Positions 6,036-6,938 of a DNA stretch of 6,938 nucleotides are shown in pieces. Positions within the stretch are counted from its first letter, which is position 1; every line of letters begins with the position of its first letter. The DNA comes from Patescibacteria group bacterium. GTDB taxonomy: Bacteria > Patescibacteriota > Doudnabacteria > UBA920. The notes under the pieces were generated by a model that saw only the letters and a list, made by a program, of their open reading frames with translations, was not told the DNA's origin and ran no database searches. The stretch covers positions 1 through 6,938 of the forward strand of contig JAMDEL010000082.1 of NCBI GenBank assembly GCA_023487095.1. Direction: 5' to 3'. The position numbers were made by a program, and so were the translations under genes.

Positions 6036-6044
6036 ATAGATTCA

Positions 6045-6099
6045 CCCGTCAAATAAAATTCTTTTGAATTTTAATTCGCTTTGCAAATTATTTGACCGG
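6045..6099. repeat. AT-rich nested inverted repeat after ftsA
   Basis: Outer arms GTCAAATAA (6048-6056) and TTATTTGAC (6088-6096) are perfectly complementary, with two further G-C pairs beyond a mismatch (6045-6046 with 6098-6099). Inside lies TAAAATTC (6054-6061), a TTTT loop and GAATTTTA (6066-6073). It could be an mRNA 3'-end structure or a protein-binding dyad. No coding function is apparent. Confidence 0.5.
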
Positions 6100-6130
6100 A
6101 TAAAAGTTGAAAGTTGTTAGATTTAAGCTT

Positions 6131-6155
6131 AAACCCCTGAAAAGAGGGGTTTTTT
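6131..6155 (+). terminator. Intrinsic terminator of the rpsU-yqeY-ftsA operon
   Basis: The stem AAACCCCT (6131-6138) pairs with AGGGGTTT (6145-6152) around a GAAAAG loop, and six T residues occupy 6150-6155. It lies about 105 bases after the ftsA stop. Confidence 0.88.
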
Positions 6156-6197
6156 AATGTCAATTTTATCTCTCAAAAAAAGCGGTTTTATATAAAC

Positions 6198-6227
6198 TTG
6201 GCCTATTTAAGGCTTTATTTTGGCCTA
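6198..6227. repeat. Phased direct repeat upstream of a consensus promoter
   Basis: TTGGCCTA occurs at 6198-6205 and again at 6220-6227, 22 bases apart start to start (about two helical turns). The second copy ends four bases before the -35 box. This layout fits a pair of protein-binding sites for an activator or repressor. Eight bases is short, so chance is possible. Confidence 0.35.
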
Positions 6228-6231
6228 ACTC

Positions 6232-6260
6232 TTGACAAGATGTCTTTTTTTTGCTATAAT
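6232..6260 (+). promoter_or_regulatory. Perfect-consensus extended -10 promoter
   Basis: TTGACA (6232-6237) and TATAAT (6255-6260) match the housekeeping sigma consensus at all twelve positions with the ideal 17-base spacer. A TG one base before the -10 box (6252-6253) adds the extended -10 element. Transcription should start near 6267. This is the strongest promoter in the window, yet no conventional gene starts within 230 bases of it. Confidence 0.93.
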
Positions 6261-6335
6261 AGTGGGTCAAAATTGTCAGTGTAAAAACCTGCCAATTTTG
6301 GCAAAATGTACCTTTTTATTCCGTAGGAGGAATAA

Positions 6336-6461
6336 GTGCTACTTAGTTTTTTGGTGTCCTTTGCGACAAACGGGCAAATTTTGTCCCTTTATTGCAGAGG
6401 ACACCTATGTGTTCCGAAGCCGCGCAGAGGTCCTCTGGCGAATTTTTCTGGGGGCGTTTAA
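6336..6461 (+). CDS. Possible 41-codon small ORF within the structured leader
   Basis: AGGAGG (6325-6330) stands five bases before a GTG at 6336, an ideal arrangement, and the frame stays open to a TAA at 6459-6461. The peptide would begin (M)LLSFLVSFATNG and end in a basic, Pro-rich stretch (VPKPRRGPLANFSGGV), which resembles no family I know. The ORF spans the 12-bp stem and the terminator-like hairpin, so it could act as a leader peptide whose translation changes RNA folding. The ribosome site lies in the loop and 3' arm of the 6316-6335 hairpin. Against it: GTG start, short length and strong RNA structure, any of which could make it a chance frame. Confidence 0.33.
   Translation: MLLSFLVSFATNGQILSLYCRGHLCVPKPRRGPLANFSGGV
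6421..6447 (+). terminator. Terminator-like hairpin in the leader
   Basis: CGC-g-CAGAG (6421-6429) folds onto CTCTGGCG (6433-6440) with a GTC loop and one bulged G, followed by AATTTTT (6441-6447). The 5' arm repeats the GCAGAGG found at 6394-6400 in the preceding stem, so the two structures can exchange strands. It could end a small RNA or act as an attenuator for the downstream gene. Confidence 0.4.
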
Positions 6462-6501
6462 CAGCGCTTCCAAAACCGAGATGTTAGTCTAGACACTCCA
6501 T

Positions 6502-6509
6502 GGAGATGA
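6502..6509 (+). promoter_or_regulatory. Ribosome binding site that decides the start at 6515
   Basis: GGAGATGA (6502-6509) matches the canonical GGAGGTGA with one change and stands five bases before the ATG at 6515. The in-frame ATGs at 6500 and 6506 overlap this site and have no site of their own. Confidence 0.6.
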
Positions 6510-6514
6510 AACGT

Positions 6515-6938
6515 ATGCGTACGAAGTTGATGATGTTGGTTCTCGTGGCAGCGCTCGCTGTCACGTTCGTTCCCTCGGCGGTTGGGCAGTATCCGATCGT
6601 TGAAAACCCCAGCGTCCAGGCTCAGAAGGACGCCGCCCAGGCCAAAGCCGATGCGGCTGCGGCCAAAGCCAAAACCGATGACCTGCAGAAGCAGTTCGAT
6701 GCTCTAAAGAAGTCCGGCCCCGCATCCGACAGTAACTGGATGTGGTGGCTCCTTCTGCTCATTCCCGCCGGGTTCGCTGGCTGGTGGTTCTTCCTCCGCA
6801 ACCGTGGAGAAGGACAGCCGCCGGTAGTTCCCGCTCCCGACCCGAATCCGGAACCCGCGCCGAACCCGAACCCGAATCCGGAACCCGCGCCGAACCCGAA
6901 CCCGAATCCGGAACCCGCGCCGAACCCGAACCCGAATC
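6515..6938 (+). CDS. Signal-peptide, membrane-anchored protein with 10-residue Pro/Asn repeats, 3' end outside window
   Basis: I do not recognise a family. The visible 141 residues begin with a signal peptide (basic MRTK, hydrophobic core 5-19, likely cleavage after SAVG at 24). An Ala/Lys/Gln-rich helical stretch at 33-66 with coiled-coil character follows, then a Trp-rich membrane helix WMWWLLLLIPAGFAGWWFF (75-93) with LRNR after it. A tail from residue 101 then settles into a repeat of ten residues, roughly PNPEPAPNPN. If the signal peptide is removed, the LRNR charges favour an inside location for the tail; if the N terminus stays as a membrane helix, two helices put the tail back on the starting side. 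GC is far higher than in the DNA just upstream: 63% at 6541-6600 and 70% at 6841-6900, against 35% at 6181-6240. The start at 6515 follows a good ribosome site; 6500 and 6506 are in-frame alternatives. The frame is still open at the last base. Confidence 0.85.
   Translation, partial: MRTKLMMLVLVAALAVTFVPSAVGQYPIVENPSVQAQKDAAQAKADAAAAKAKTDDLQKQFDALKKSGPASDSNWMWWLLLLIPAGFAGWWFFLRNRGEGQPPVVPAPDPNPEPAPNPNPNPEPAPNPNPNPEPAPNPNPN
6841..6938 (+). repeat. Exact 30-bp tandem repeat inside the membrane-protein gene
   Basis: Three identical 30-bp copies lie at 6841-6870, 6871-6900 and 6901-6930, followed by eight bases of a fourth copy at the window end. The unit is a multiple of three and encodes ten residues (Pro, Asn, Glu, Ala). 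No base differs between copies, so the array is recent or kept uniform by slippage or recombination. Confidence 0.97.

Larger units (their letters stand above)
6267..6514 (+). promoter_or_regulatory. Long structured leader or independent small RNA, family not recognised
   Basis: About 250 nt between the strong promoter and the next gene are dense in stems. They include TGCCAA/TTGGCA (6290-6303), competing CAAAATTG/CAATTTTG (6268-6275 with 6293-6300), TTATTCC/GGAATAA (6316-6322 with 6329-6335) around an AGGAGG, and a 12-bp stem GGTGTCCTTTGC/GCAGAGGACACC (6353-6364 with 6394-6405). A terminator-like hairpin follows at 6421-6447, and a GU-containing stem GGGGGCG/CGCTTCC lies at 6450-6472. I do not recognise any known riboswitch, ribosomal-protein leader, 6S, SRP, RNase P or tmRNA signature. 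It may be a regulatory leader of the gene at 6515 or a separate RNA of about 180 nt ending near 6447. Confidence 0.5.

Noticed and set aside
6451..6489. Integron attC-like GTTTAAC and GTTAG motifs
   Set aside because: The second motif does not fit GTTRRRY and the arms between them are not complementary. No integrase or cassette structure is visible.
6232..6492. 86-codon plus-strand frame starting with TTG
   Set aside because: Its TTG is the -35 box of a perfect promoter and the frame would begin before the transcript does. The product has no recognisable features.
6841..6938. CRISPR array
   Set aside because: The 30-bp units are directly adjacent and identical with no unique spacers, and they are in frame within a protein gene.

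Overview
The window reads as chromosomal DNA from a bacterium with compact intergenic regions and the standard code: TGA ends the HIT gene at the normal family length, which argues against lineages that read TGA as an amino acid. Very short or Shine-Dalgarno-free leaders, a small divergent tRNA synthetase-like protein, a compact LepB and the run rpsU, GatB/YqeY, ftsA together suggest Patescibacteria (Candidate Phyla Radiation, perhaps Parcubacteria-like). This placement is an inference from gene style and order; no 16S or marker search was possible.

Layout. (1) 1-1183, minus strand: a LytR-CpsA-Psr (LCP) cell-envelope protein running off the left edge. (2) 1184-1373: a divergent intergenic region with a minus-strand promoter for the LCP gene and a weaker plus-strand promoter candidate for the tRNA. 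(3) 1374-1450: tRNA-Val(CAC) with encoded CCA, flanked by a perfect 10-bp inverted repeat. (4) 1496-3887: a probable operon, with promoter, of signal peptidase I (lepB), a histidyl-tRNA synthetase-like protein that lacks the key catalytic arginines, and a HIT-family hydrolase, closed by a strong intrinsic terminator. (5) 3919-6155: a second probable operon with its own promoter, comprising rpsU (bS21), a GatB/YqeY protein and ftsA, closed by an intrinsic terminator. (6) 6160-6514: a region without a conventional gene. It holds a perfect-consensus extended -10 promoter followed by about 250 nt of highly structured leader, with competing stems, a terminator-like hairpin and a possible 41-codon ORF behind an AGGAGG. 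(7) 6515-6938: the start of a GC-rich gene for a signal-peptide and membrane protein with an exact 30-bp (10-residue) Pro/Asn repeat, cut by the window end inside the repeat.

How the genes fit together. Most of the window serves growth and envelope functions: LCP (attachment of glycopolymers to the wall), LepB (signal-peptide removal), FtsA (anchoring the divisome to the membrane) and bS21 (translation initiation). The parts least explained by known families are the catalytically degenerate HisRS-like protein and the structured leader upstream of the repeat-bearing membrane protein. These are the best candidates for undescribed biology here.
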